Made by a program: the position numbers and the translations under genes. A DNA stretch of 64,000 bases from JACDAN01 sp963827705 (GTDB lineage: Bacteria; Actinomycetota; Thermoleophilia; Gaiellales; Gaiellaceae). The notes under the pieces were generated by a model, which ran no database searches, was not told the origin of the DNA, and saw only the letters and a list, made by a program, of their open reading frames with translations. The DNA is taken from contig CAWHBN010000015.1 in NCBI GenBank assembly GCA_963827705.1, positions 1-64,000 of the forward strand, read 5' to 3'. Position 1 is the stretch's first letter, and every line of letters begins with the position of its first letter. Positions 48,214-57,018 of the stretch are shown one piece after another.

Positions 48214-51200
48214 GTGCGCCGGCACGCCGCAGCTCTCCTCTTCGCGGTTGCCGCGCTCCTGCTCACGCCGGGCGCTGCCGGGCCTCCCGAACGTCCCTGG
48301 CGACCCGACTCCGCCGGTCGTCACGCCGGTGATCACCGGAACCCTCGGGCTACGCCGGCTGGTACACGACCAACACCACCGTCAACTGGACGCGTGGTCG
48401 ATCCAGAGTCGATCATCCTCTCGACGACCGGCTGCAACGCCGACACGTTGCACAAACAACACGATGGGCACGACGCTGGCGTGCTCTGCCGAGAGCGACG
48501 GCGGGAAACGACAGTCGGGAAGACCTTCAAAGTCGACAAGACCGCGCCGGCGACGACCGCAACGCCGTCGCGATCGGCCGACTCGAACGGCTGGTACAAC
48601 CACGATCTCTCCGTCGACTTCAACGGGAACGACACGACCTCGGGCCTCGAGTCCTGCTCCCCGGATGCGACCTACAGCGGGCCTGACACGAGCGGAACGA
48701 CGGTCGCCGGGACTTGCCGCGACGTCGCCGGGAACACGGCACCGGCGATGCTGCCGCTCAAGTACGACGAGACGGCGCCGCAGTCGAGCCCGGCGGCGCG
48801 CCCGCCGGACGCGAACGGCTGGCACAACCACGCGGTCACCGTCACCTTCCAGGGCACCGACGGAACCTCCGGCGTCGCCACCTGCACGCAGACGACCTAC
48901 TCGGGGCCGGACGATCCCTCCGTCGCGCTGAGCGGAACGTGCGTCGACCAGGCGGGCAACCAGAGCCCCTCCGCGCTCTTCACGACGAAGTACGACGAGA
49001 CGCCTCCGCAGGCGACGGCAACGGCTTCACGGCCGGCGGACGTGAACGGCTGGCACAACCATCCACTCACCGTCAGCTACGCAGGGAGCGACGCGACCTC
49101 CGGGCTGGCCTCGTGCGACCCGACCGAGTCGTACGCGGGGCCTGATTCGGCTTCCGCCACGATCAGCGGCGACTGCCGCGACCTCGCCGGCAATGTGGCA
49201 CCCCGCTCCGTCGTCGTCAAGTACGACGCCACAGCGCCTCAGGTCACGATGACTCCGGGCCGCGCCGCCAACGCCGCCGGCTGGTACAACGCGCCGCTCG
49301 CGGTCACCTTCGCCGGCACGGATCCCATGTCGGGTCTCGCTTCCTGCGTCCAGCCGCAGAACTACTCGGGACCCGACAACGCCACAGCCGCGGTCTCCGG
49401 GAGCTGCAGCGACCAGGCCGGGAACGTCCGCAACGCGTCCTTCGGGCTCAAGTACGACGCGACGGCGCCCACGACGAGTGCGAACCCGGCTCGTGCCGCC
49501 GGCCCGACCGGCTGGTACATCGCCCCAATTCAGGTCAGCTTCACTGCGGCGGATGCAACGTCCGGCGTCGCCAACTGCGACGCTGCCAAGACCTACGCGG
49601 GGCCGGACGCCTCGGCGGCGACCGTCATCGGCTCGTGTCGCGACAACGCAGGGAACAGCAACGCGGGCTCCCTTCCGCTCAAGTACGACGCGACTGCTCC
49701 GCAGGTCACGGCTGCGCCAAGCCGCCCGGCGAACGGTGCAGGCTGGTACAGCGCTCCGCTCACCGTCAGCTTCTCCGGCGGCGACGCGACGTCCGGGCTC
49801 GATTCATGCGATCCCACGAAGAGCTTCTCCGGCCCCGATAGCGCTACGGCTTCGGTTGCGGGTACGTGCCGCGACCAGGCCGGGAACACAGGCAACACGT
49901 CGTTTGCGCTCAAGTACGACGCGACGGCCCCCCTCACCAACGCGGTGCCCTCCCGCCAGCCGAACGCGAACGGGTGGTTCAACGCGCCCCTCACAGTGAG
50001 CTTCGCAGCAACGGATGCAACCTCGACAGTCGACTCCTGCGACGCCGCGAAGGGCTATTCCGGGCCTGACATCGCGGCCACGACGATCGCCGGAATCTGC
50101 CGAGACAAGGCCGGTAACTCGAGCTCGGCGTCATACCCGGTCAAGTACGACGCGACGGCACCGCAGACGACGGCGGCTCCGTCGCGCCAGCCGAACGGAG
50201 CCGGCTGGTACACCGCCCCGCTCACGGTCGGCTTCTCCGCCACCGACGCGACCTCGACGGTCGACTCGTGCGATGCGGCGAAGGGCTATTCGGGTCCGGA
50301 CATCGGCTCGACCACAGTCACGGGCGCCTGCCGCGACAAGGCCGGCAACTCGGACTCGGCCGGCTTCGGCCTCAAGTACGACGCCACCGCCCCGGTCGCG
50401 TCGGCCACGCCGTCCCGGCAGCCGAACGCCGCCGGCTGGTACAGGGCCCCGCTCACGGTCAGCTTCGCCGCCACCGACGCGACCTCCGGGTCTCGCCTCC
50501 TGCCCGGCGCCCAAGGACTACGCCGGGCCGGACAACGCGACGGCATCGGTCGGCGGCACCTGCCTCGACGTCGCCGGCAACGCGGCGACCCCATCCCTCC
50601 CCCTCAAGTACGACGCAACCACGCCGCAGGCAAGCGCCACGGCCTCCCGTCCCGCCGACTTCGGCGGCTGGTTCAACCACGCCCTGACCGTCAACTTCGC
50701 GGCCACCGACGCGACCTCCGGCCTCGCCTCCTGCCCGGCCCCGAAGAGCTACTCGGGCCCGGACGACGCAGCGGCCTCGGTCGGAGGCACATGCTTCGAC
50801 GTCGCCGGAAACGCCGCCACCCCGTCCCTGACGCTCAAGTACGACGCCACGGCGCCGCAGACGACGGCGACGCCGACGCGTCCGGCCAACGGGAACGGCT
50901 GGTACAACGCGCCGGTCCCGGTTGGCTTCGCCGGCACCGACGCAACGGCCGGCGTGGCCTCGTGCGAGGCGCAGAAGACGTACTCGGGCCCGGACAGCGC
51001 GCTCGCCGCAGTCGTCGGAAGCTGCCAGGACCGGGCCGGGAACACGGGCGCGACGTCGTTCGGGCTCAAGTACGACGCGACCGCGCCGCAAACGACGGCG
51101 ACACCGGGCCGGGCTCCCGACTCCAACGGCTGGTACAGGGCCTCGCTCACGGTCAGCTTCGCCGGCACGGACGCGACAGCCGGAATCGAGTCCTGCGACG

Positions 51201-53479
51201 CGCCCAAGAGTTACTCAGGCCCCGACAACGCAGGCGCCTCCGTCAACGGCTCCTGCCGCGATCTGGCAGGCAACAGCGCGGCCCGCTCCTTCGTGCTCGG
51301 GTACGACGCGACCGCGCCCCAGGTCGCCGGAGCGAGCCCCGCGCGCCCGACCGATGCAAACGGCTGGTTCAACCACCCGGTCGGCGTGGCCTTTGCGGGC
51401 ACGGACGCCACGTCTGGCATCGCAGCGGGCGGCTGCACCCAGGTGACGTACGGCGGGCCGGACAACGCCACGGCCTCCGTCAACGGCACCTGTAGCGACC
51501 GGGCCGGCAACCAGAGCGGCACGAGCGCCTTCGGCCTCAAGTACGACGGGACTGCACCGGTGGCGAATGCCGCCGCCGGACGCCCCGCGGACGCGAACGG
51601 CTGGTACAACCACTCGCTGACCGTGAGCTTCACGGGCTCGGACGCGACCTCTGGGCTCCAGTCCTGCCCGGCACCGAAGTCCTACGGCGGTCCCGACAGC
51701 TCAACGGCGGCGGTCAGCGGAACCTGCTCCGACCAGGCGGGTAACTCGACCGTCGCGTCGCTGCCGTTCAAGTACGACGCGACCGCGCCCGCGGCGACCA
51801 CGACCCCGGCGCGAGCCCCGGACGTCAACGATTGGTACAACCAGCCGGTCTCCATCGGCTTCTCCGCCAGCGACACCCTCTCGGGTCTCCAGTCCTGCCC
51901 GGCAGCGGTGAACTACCAGGGCCCCGACAGCAGCACCGCCGTTGTCAGTGGAACGTGCACGGACAACGCGGGAAACGGAGCGCTGGCATCGCGGCTCCTC
52001 AAGTACGACGACACCGCACCGACAGCCCATGGTGTGCCCTCGAGGCCCGCAGACGCGAACGGCTGGTACAACCACTCGCTCACGGTGGGCTTCGACGGAT
52101 CGGACGCGACGTCCGGCATCGCTTCATGCACGGCGTCGAGCGTCTACGCGGGCCCGGACGCCGCCGCCGTCTCGAAGAGCGGGACCTGTGCGGACCGGGC
52201 GGGCAATCCGAGCTCGGCGACGACCTTCCCCTTCAAGTACGACGCCACTGATCCGACGGTCGGTAACCCTCTGCCCGCCAGGCCGCCGGACCGGGCCGGC
52301 TGGTACAACCGCCCGGTCGGCTTCGCCGTGCAGGGAACCGACGCAATGTCCGGCATCGATTCCTGCCCGCCTCAGAGCTACACAGGGCCCGACAGCGCGA
52401 CGGCGTCGTTCGCAGGTGCCTGTCTCGACAAGGCCGGCAATAGCGGGACGAAGTCGTTCGCACTCAAGTACGACGCGACCGGCCCGGCTACCACCGCGTC
52501 CGCCGACCGCTCGCCCGACTCGAGCGGCTGGTTCAACCAGCCGCTGACCGTCAGCTTCTCCGGCACGGATGCAGTCTCGGGGACCGATTCCTGCTCGGCC
52601 CCGGAGAACTACTCAGGGCCTGACTCGGTCGAAGCAGTCGTCGGCGGCGTCTGCGTCGACAAGGCCGGGAACGTCGGGCTTGCGTCGCTGTCGGTCAGCT
52701 ACGACGCGACTGCTCCGGTCGTGACCGGCGCGGACCCCGACCGGGGGCCCGACGCGAACGGCTGGTACAACCACCCGCTCGTCGTCGGCTTCCGAGGGAG
52801 CGACGCCACGTCCGGGATCGCGGGCTGCACGCAGGCGACGTACGCAGGGCCTGACTCGTCGGGCGCGAGCGTCACCGGCTCCTGCCAGGACCACGCGGGG
52901 AATGCCGGCGACTCGCAGCCGTTCGGGCTCCGGTTCGACGCGACGGCACCGGCGATCGGCGGGCTCCGCGTGAAGCCCGGTAACGGCAGCGCCGTGCTCA
53001 CCTGGACGGCGTCACCGGACACGACGCTCGTCGAGATCCACCGCGGCGCGAAGCGCGTCTACAGCGGAACCGGCACCACGTTCACCGACACCGGCCTCTC
53101 GAACGGCGTGCGCTACCGCTACACCCTCAAGAGCTACGACGAGGCCGCGAACTCGTCGACCGAGGACGTCGCCGCGACGCCGAGCGGGCCGCTCGTCTCA
53201 CCCGCCGCAGGCGCGGTGGTCACGGCTCCGCCGCGGCTCGCGTGGAAAGCGGTTCCCAAGGCGACCTACTACCACGTCCAGCTCTGGCGGCAGGGCCGGA
53301 TCCTGAGCGCCTGGCCGCGCGGCACCTCGTTCCGGCTCCGCCGCAGCTGGGTCTACAACGGGCGCCGCTATCGCCTCGCACCCGGGCGCTACCGCTGGTA
53401 CGTCTGGCCGGGAACTGGCCGACCCGCGCAGCACAAATTCGGCCGACTGATCGGCTCGAGCTCGTTCCGCGTGCGTTAG
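48214..53479 (+). pseudogene. Giant secreted protein with about 19 two-cysteine Ig-like repeats, frame-disrupted
   Basis: GTG 48214 starts a signal peptide (RRHAAALLFAVAALLLTPGAAG). In the first 300 bp the sense jumps frame about five times (GLPNVPGDPTPPVV, YAGWYTTNTTVNWT, VVDPESIILSTTGC, CTNNTMGTTLACSAESDGG, TTVGKTFKVDKTAP). From about 48514 one frame runs unbroken through eight full repeats into the ninth; near 50490 an extra T (GGGTCTCGCC) moves the sense to another frame, which stays open to 53479. If repaired, the product is about 1,750 aa: signal, N-terminal Ig-like domain, about 19 repeats of about 77 aa, one FnIII domain (AVLTWTASPDTTLVEIHRG) and the conserved C-terminal module. Each repeat has two Cys, likely a disulphide. 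Probable role: a long adhesive or stalk-like surface protein. Confidence 0.7.
48555..52955 (+). repeat. About 19 tandem coding repeats of about 231 bp
   Basis: Each unit encodes a pattern NGWYNxPLTVSF, then DATSGLxSC, then YxGPDxxxAxVxGTCxDxAGN, then KYDATAP. Counting the GWY/GWF/GWH positions gives 19 units at about 77-aa spacing. Copies differ throughout, so the array is old or selected for diversity rather than freshly amplified. The two Cys are kept in nearly every unit. Confidence 0.8.
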
Positions 53480-54028
53480 CGCGTTCGCAGAAGCCGCGTC
53501 GACAGCGTCAGGAAGACCATGTCGGCGAGGACGAGGAAGAACAGTGCGAGCCCTCCGGCCAGGAGCAACGTGTCCGGTGAGGTCGCCTGCTCGCGTGAGA
53601 GGCCCGGCAGTGCCGGAGCCGCGGTCTTCGTGACCTTCGGCGCTGGCTTCGGCTTCGGCTTTGACGTCACGGGCTCGCGCCTCTGAACGCGGCTCTCGCG
53701 TCGCACCGAGGCGGGCGGCGGCTGGGACACCACCCGAGTAGCGACCGGCGCCGGGGGCGGCGTGACAGCGGCCGGCGGCGGAGTCGTGGCCGGCGGCGGA
53801 GGTGGCTGAGAGGCGGGTGGCGGAGGCGGCGTGGTTCGGGTGGCAGGGGTCTCCGGCTGGCGCTTCGCACCAGGCGGAGCCTCAGGCTTCGGCCCCGACG
53901 ACTTCTGTGGGGCCGGCTCGGGCGCTGGATCCTGCGCCAGCGCCTGACTCGGCACCGACGGCGAACGCGCAGCACAGGACGATCAGCACCGATGCCTGCC
54001 GCAGCAACGATCGCTTGGAGCCCCTCAT
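53476..54028 (-). pseudogene. Pro/Lys-rich exported protein with C-terminal membrane anchor, one frameshift
   Basis: ATG 54028 (AGGGGGA upstream) starts a signal peptide, MRGSKRSLLRQASVLIVLCC, then AFAV. One base too many near 53967 moves the sense to the frame reading PSQALAQDPAPEPAPQKSS. After a likely ALA-Q cleavage site comes about 100 aa of Pro/Lys/Thr-rich sequence (PPPPPASQPPPPPATTPPP, KPKPKPAPKVTKT), then a single helix (LLLAGGLALFFLVLADMVFLTL) and a basic end, TRLLRTR. The layout is that of a wall-spanning stalk anchored at its C-terminus. It ends 4 bp inside the convergent repeat-protein gene and may work with it. Confidence 0.55.
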
Positions 54029-54113
54029 GCGCTTAATCCCCCTGTTCCTGCTCCGTCGGTCATAGACCATCCGGGTCGGCAAGTCAATGGCTGAGAACCG
54101 TGTTTCGGGGCGA

Positions 54114-54288
54114 TGATACTGCCAGTTCGGGGCCCATTCCGAGATCCAGTCGCGTTTCTAGCGACCGATCCAGCGAAAGAAGCAGGGCAGGTGCGGCGAC
54201 GATGTCAGCGTCGATTCCAAGCCAAATTCAAGCGTGATACTGCCGAGACCATCCGTTGTGATACTGACATTCTCCACTCGTGATACTG
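54114..54288. repeat. Four copies of TGATACTG in a low-GC spacer
   Basis: TGATACTG occurs at 54114, 54235, 54259 and 54281, mostly within GTGATACTGCC or GTGATACTGAC; the last three are 24 and 22 bp apart. The 54029-54523 spacer (about 495 bp) holds no gene I can support and is clearly poorer in GC from 54300 onward. Short same-direction repeats at about 22-bp steps resemble the ends of IS21-type elements, but no transposase is present. Confidence 0.45.
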
Positions 54289-54461
54289 CCCCTCCAGGCT
54301 CCTTTTAGAGCCAAAACTTGCTTTTGCCCGGCTCCGGCACCGCCGACGCCCTTCCGAAACTCTTCAGCTAATCGTGTGCGGATACACAAACGTCGAAAGT
54401 TCGGATTCGCAGACAATTCAAACGTACCCACAGAATTTAATGTTAAGTCTTCGGTCGCACG

Positions 54462-54490
54462 TTGAATTTTTGAAACTAAGGCGCTATTGT
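54462..54490 (+). promoter_or_regulatory. Promoter of the SigB/F-like sigma factor gene
   Basis: TTGAAT (54462-54467), 17 bp, TATTGT (54485-54490), then a 33-nt leader with AAGGGGGAGAGG before ATG 54524. It fits the primary sigma consensus. It lies in the low-GC spacer. Confidence 0.6.
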
Positions 54491-54523
54491 CGCCAGCCAG
54501 TCAGTCGTCTCAAGGGGGAGAGG

Positions 54524-55222
54524 ATGTCCGTCACAGCCGCCGTGACAGCAAGCAGAGCGCCTGGTGCGCCGCACATCGGGCGCTCTGTTCCTCGACGGCC
54601 CAGAACCACGGCAACACGCCGTGCGGCCGTACGTGGATTGCTGCGCGAGTACCACCGGCACGGTGACCTCGGCGCGCGATCGCGCCTGATCCAGCAATAC
54701 CTCCCGCTCGTACGCCGGCTCGCCCGGCGCCATGTCGGGCACGGCGAGCAGTTCGAGGATCTCGTCCAGGTCGGCTCGATCGGCCTGATCAAGGCGATCG
54801 ACAGGTTCCAGCTCGAGCGCGGCGTCGACCTGGCGACCTACGCGATCCCGACGATCGACGGCGAGATCAAGCGGCACCTTCGGGATCGAGCCTGGCCGAT
54901 CCGGATCCCGCGCCGGCTCCAAGAACTGGATCCGACGCTGCGAGCCCGAGTCGCCGAGCTCGTGGACGGCGAGAACGGAGAGTTCGACCGCGACAGCGCG
55001 CTCGAGCGCGGCTACGAGCTGGGCGAAGACCGGATCGCGCTCGCCAGCGGCTTCCACGTCCTCGACGCCCGCGAGCGGCTGCTGCTCCGGCTCGCGTACT
55101 TCGAGGACCTGAGCCAGGCCCAGATCGCCCGTCGCGTGGGCATCTCCCAGATCCACGTCTCACGGCTGACCCGGCGGGCGCTCGCCAAGCTCCGGGCGGA
55201 GATCGGTCACCCCGATCCGTGA
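54524..55222 (+). CDS. Sigma-70 family sigma factor, SigB/SigF-like
   Basis: A 232-aa alternative sigma factor with regions 2, 3 and 4. Region 2 is LIQQYLPLVRRLARRHVGHGEQFEDLVQVGSIGLIKAIDRF, then ATYAIPTIDGEIKRHLRDRAWPIRIPRR, typical of the SigB/F/G stress and sporulation group. Region 4 is LLLRLAYFEDLSQAQIARRVGISQIHVSRLTRRALAKL. Members are normally held by an RsbW-type anti-sigma factor; none is adjacent here. An N-terminal extension of about 40 Arg/Ala-rich residues is unusual. Confidence 0.87.
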   Translation: MSVTAAVTASRAPGAPHIGRSVPRRPRTTATRRAAVRGLLREYHRHGDLGARSRLIQQYLPLVRRLARRHVGHGEQFEDLVQVGSIGLIKAIDRFQLERGVDLATYAIPTIDGEIKRHLRDRAWPIRIPRRLQELDPTLRARVAELVDGENGEFDRDSALERGYELGEDRIALASGFHVLDARERLLLRLAYFEDLSQAQIARRVGISQIHVSRLTRRALAKLRAEIGHPDP

Positions 55223-55244
55223 TGCGACCGGCCGAGGGACGGCC

Positions 55245-55286
55245 TACAATCGATGTGAGTGAGGCTTTCACCCAGCCTGCGGAGGA
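55245..55286 (+). promoter_or_regulatory. -10 box and Shine-Dalgarno for the HicB-like gene
   Basis: TACAAT (55245-55250) is a near-consensus -10. GGAGGA (55281-55286) lies 7 nt before TTG 55294, which decides the start. An alternative GTG (55255) in the same frame is too close to the -10 box. Confidence 0.5.
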
Positions 55287-55293
55287 CCGACGC

Positions 55294-55893
55294 TTGAGCA
55301 GCGTCGAGAAACGTGCACGCGGAACCGTGGAGGAGTACACCGGCCTCCCGTATCACCTCATGCTCGTCCGCGACGGCGAGGACAAGGGGAAACCGTGGAC
55401 GGCCTCGGTCGAGGAGCTGCCCGGCTGCACGAGCCACGGCAAGACCTCCGACGAAGCGCTCGACGGCATCGAGGCCGCCATGTCCAAGTGGATCGCTCTC
55501 GCGCTCGAGGAGGATCGTGAGATCCCCGAGCCGAAGTCGGCGACGAGCCACAGCGGCCGCCTGTTGCTGCGCATGCCCCGCACGCTGCACGCAGACCTGA
55601 CCCGAGCGTCGGAGCGCGAGGGGATCAGCCTGAACCAGTTCATCACGGACGTTCTCGCCGCCGCCGTCGCCTGGCGCGGGCGCTACGACGAACCGGGAGC
55701 TCCGCGCACGACCCGGACCCCGCTCAACCAGGCGCCTGGCGCCGACAGCCTGATCGCCGAGGCCTCGGGGAGCCGGAGAGCACGGATGCGCCAGTCGACC
55801 AGCTTCGTGACGGCCGCACTGGCGGCGAACTTCGTCATCGTCGGCATCGCCGGAGTCGTCGCGATCATCGTGCTCCTCGCCGCCTTGCGGTAA
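55294..55893 (+). CDS. HicB-like protein with RHH domain and C-terminal membrane helix
   Basis: A 199-aa protein. Residues about 10-65 form a HicB-like fold (YHLMLVRDGEDKGKPWTASVEELPGCTSHGKTSDEALDGIEAAMSKW). Residues about 88-125 form a ribbon-helix-helix DNA-binding domain (SGRLLLRMPRTLHADLTRASEREGISLNQFITDVLAAAV). A Ser/Arg/Pro linker then leads to a clear membrane helix at the end (FVTAALAANFVIVGIAGVVAIIVLLAALR). No HicA toxin gene is adjacent. A membrane-tethered HicB/RHH regulator is unusual. TTG start, see the upstream site. Confidence 0.75.
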   Translation: MSSVEKRARGTVEEYTGLPYHLMLVRDGEDKGKPWTASVEELPGCTSHGKTSDEALDGIEAAMSKWIALALEEDREIPEPKSATSHSGRLLLRMPRTLHADLTRASEREGISLNQFITDVLAAAVAWRGRYDEPGAPRTTRTPLNQAPGADSLIAEASGSRRARMRQSTSFVTAALAANFVIVGIAGVVAIIVLLAALR

Positions 55894-55899
55894 CAGGCG

Positions 55900-57006
55900 A
55901 TGATTACCGCACCCGAGACGTCGCGGCGCCGATCAGGCTCCCCGAATGTCGAGCTCGCCGACGACCTCGCATCGCTCCAGGACGACTGGGCGAGGCTCGC
56001 CGACGCCGGCCGGAACCTCTTCGGCACCTGGGAATGGAGCGAGCTCTGGTGGCGCCACTACGGCGGCGAGCGCCCGCTCCGGATCGCGGTCACACGGGAC
56101 GACGACGGCGAGATCGCCGCAATCGTCCCGCTCTTCATCTGGTCGACCCGCCCCCTTCGCACGCTCCGGCTCCTCGGCCACGGGCACGGCGACCGGCTCG
56201 GACCGATCTGCGCGCAGAACGACGTCCCGACGGCAACCAGGGCGATGCGCCTCGCGCTCGCAGCCGAGCCCCACGACGTGTTCGTCGGTGACTGGGTCGC
56301 GGGTGACCGCGACTGGACGCGCGTGCTCGGCGGCCGCGTCGTTCGAACGACCGGCTATCCCATCCTCGATTTCCAGGGCGACTCGTGGCCCGAGTTCCTC
56401 GCGCGACAGAGCACGAAATTCCGCAAGAGCGTGCGCTTCGGCCGGAACCGCATCGAGCGCCACGCTGCCGTCGAGTACCGGTACGCAGCGCCCGCGACGC
56501 TCGAGAGCGATCTCGACGCCGCGTTCCGCCTCCACGGCGCACGCTTCGGCGCTCACACCGGCTGTCTGTTCTGCGGCGAGCACGAGGCGTTCCAGCGCGA
56601 GTTCGCCGCGATCGCGCTCGAGCACGGCTGGCTGCGCCTGCTGCTGCTGGAAATCGACGGTCGGGCCGTCGGGTTGGAGTATGGCTTCTTCTTCCAGGAC
56701 ACCTACTTCGCGTATCAGGGCGGCCGTGACCCCGCGTGGGACCGCGAGTCCGTCGGTTTCCTTCTCGAGGTCGAGAGCATTCGGCGGACGTTCGAGGAGG
56801 GCGGTACCGAGTACCGCTTCCTGGGCGGCGACGAGGACTACAAGTACCGCTACCCGGCCGAGGATCCCCGCCTGGAGACGGTCGTCGTGCCGCGATCGCG
56901 TCGCGGACGGGCTGCGTCGGCCACGCTGAATGCCGCCTGGCGCCTGCCGGGAGCGACGTCGCTCCTCCGCCGCGTCGCGGCGGCGAGAGCCGCTCGCAAG
57001 GCTTAA
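55900..57006 (+). CDS. CelD/BcsL-like acetyltransferase (GNAT, Acetyltransf_6)
   Basis: A 368-aa double-GNAT protein found in exopolysaccharide clusters. Visible segments are NLFGTWEWSELWWRHYGGERPLRI, STKFRKSVRFGRNRIERHAAVEYRY (FRxxxRRxxR-type motif), LLEIDGRAVGLEYGFFFQDTYFAYQGGRDPAWDRESVGF and FLGGDEDYKYRYP. It probably acylates a sugar of the exported polysaccharide. It starts 7 bp after the HicB-like gene and could share its transcript. It is convergent with the flippase gene. Confidence 0.82.
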   Translation: MITAPETSRRRSGSPNVELADDLASLQDDWARLADAGRNLFGTWEWSELWWRHYGGERPLRIAVTRDDDGEIAAIVPLFIWSTRPLRTLRLLGHGHGDRLGPICAQNDVPTATRAMRLALAAEPHDVFVGDWVAGDRDWTRVLGGRVVRTTGYPILDFQGDSWPEFLARQSTKFRKSVRFGRNRIERHAAVEYRYAAPATLESDLDAAFRLHGARFGAHTGCLFCGEHEAFQREFAAIALEHGWLRLLLLEIDGRAVGLEYGFFFQDTYFAYQGGRDPAWDRESVGFLLEVESIRRTFEEGGTEYRFLGGDEDYKYRYPAEDPRLETVVVPRSRRGRAASATLNAAWRLPGATSLLRRVAAARAARKA

Positions 57007-57018
57007 GCGCCTAGGTCG

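Noticed and set aside
48555..52955. CRISPR-like or satellite array
   Set aside because: Repeats are about 231 bp, diverged, without unique spacers, and encode a consistent protein unit in frame, so they are coding repeats.
54029..54523. Intact insertion sequence in the low-GC spacer
   Set aside because: No transposase frame, no clear terminal inverted repeats and no target duplication could be found; only the short TGATACTG repeats remain.
55219..55893. HicAB toxin-antitoxin module
   Set aside because: No small HicA-like double-stranded RNA-binding gene is found on either side in any frame, and the HicB-like protein ends in a membrane helix.
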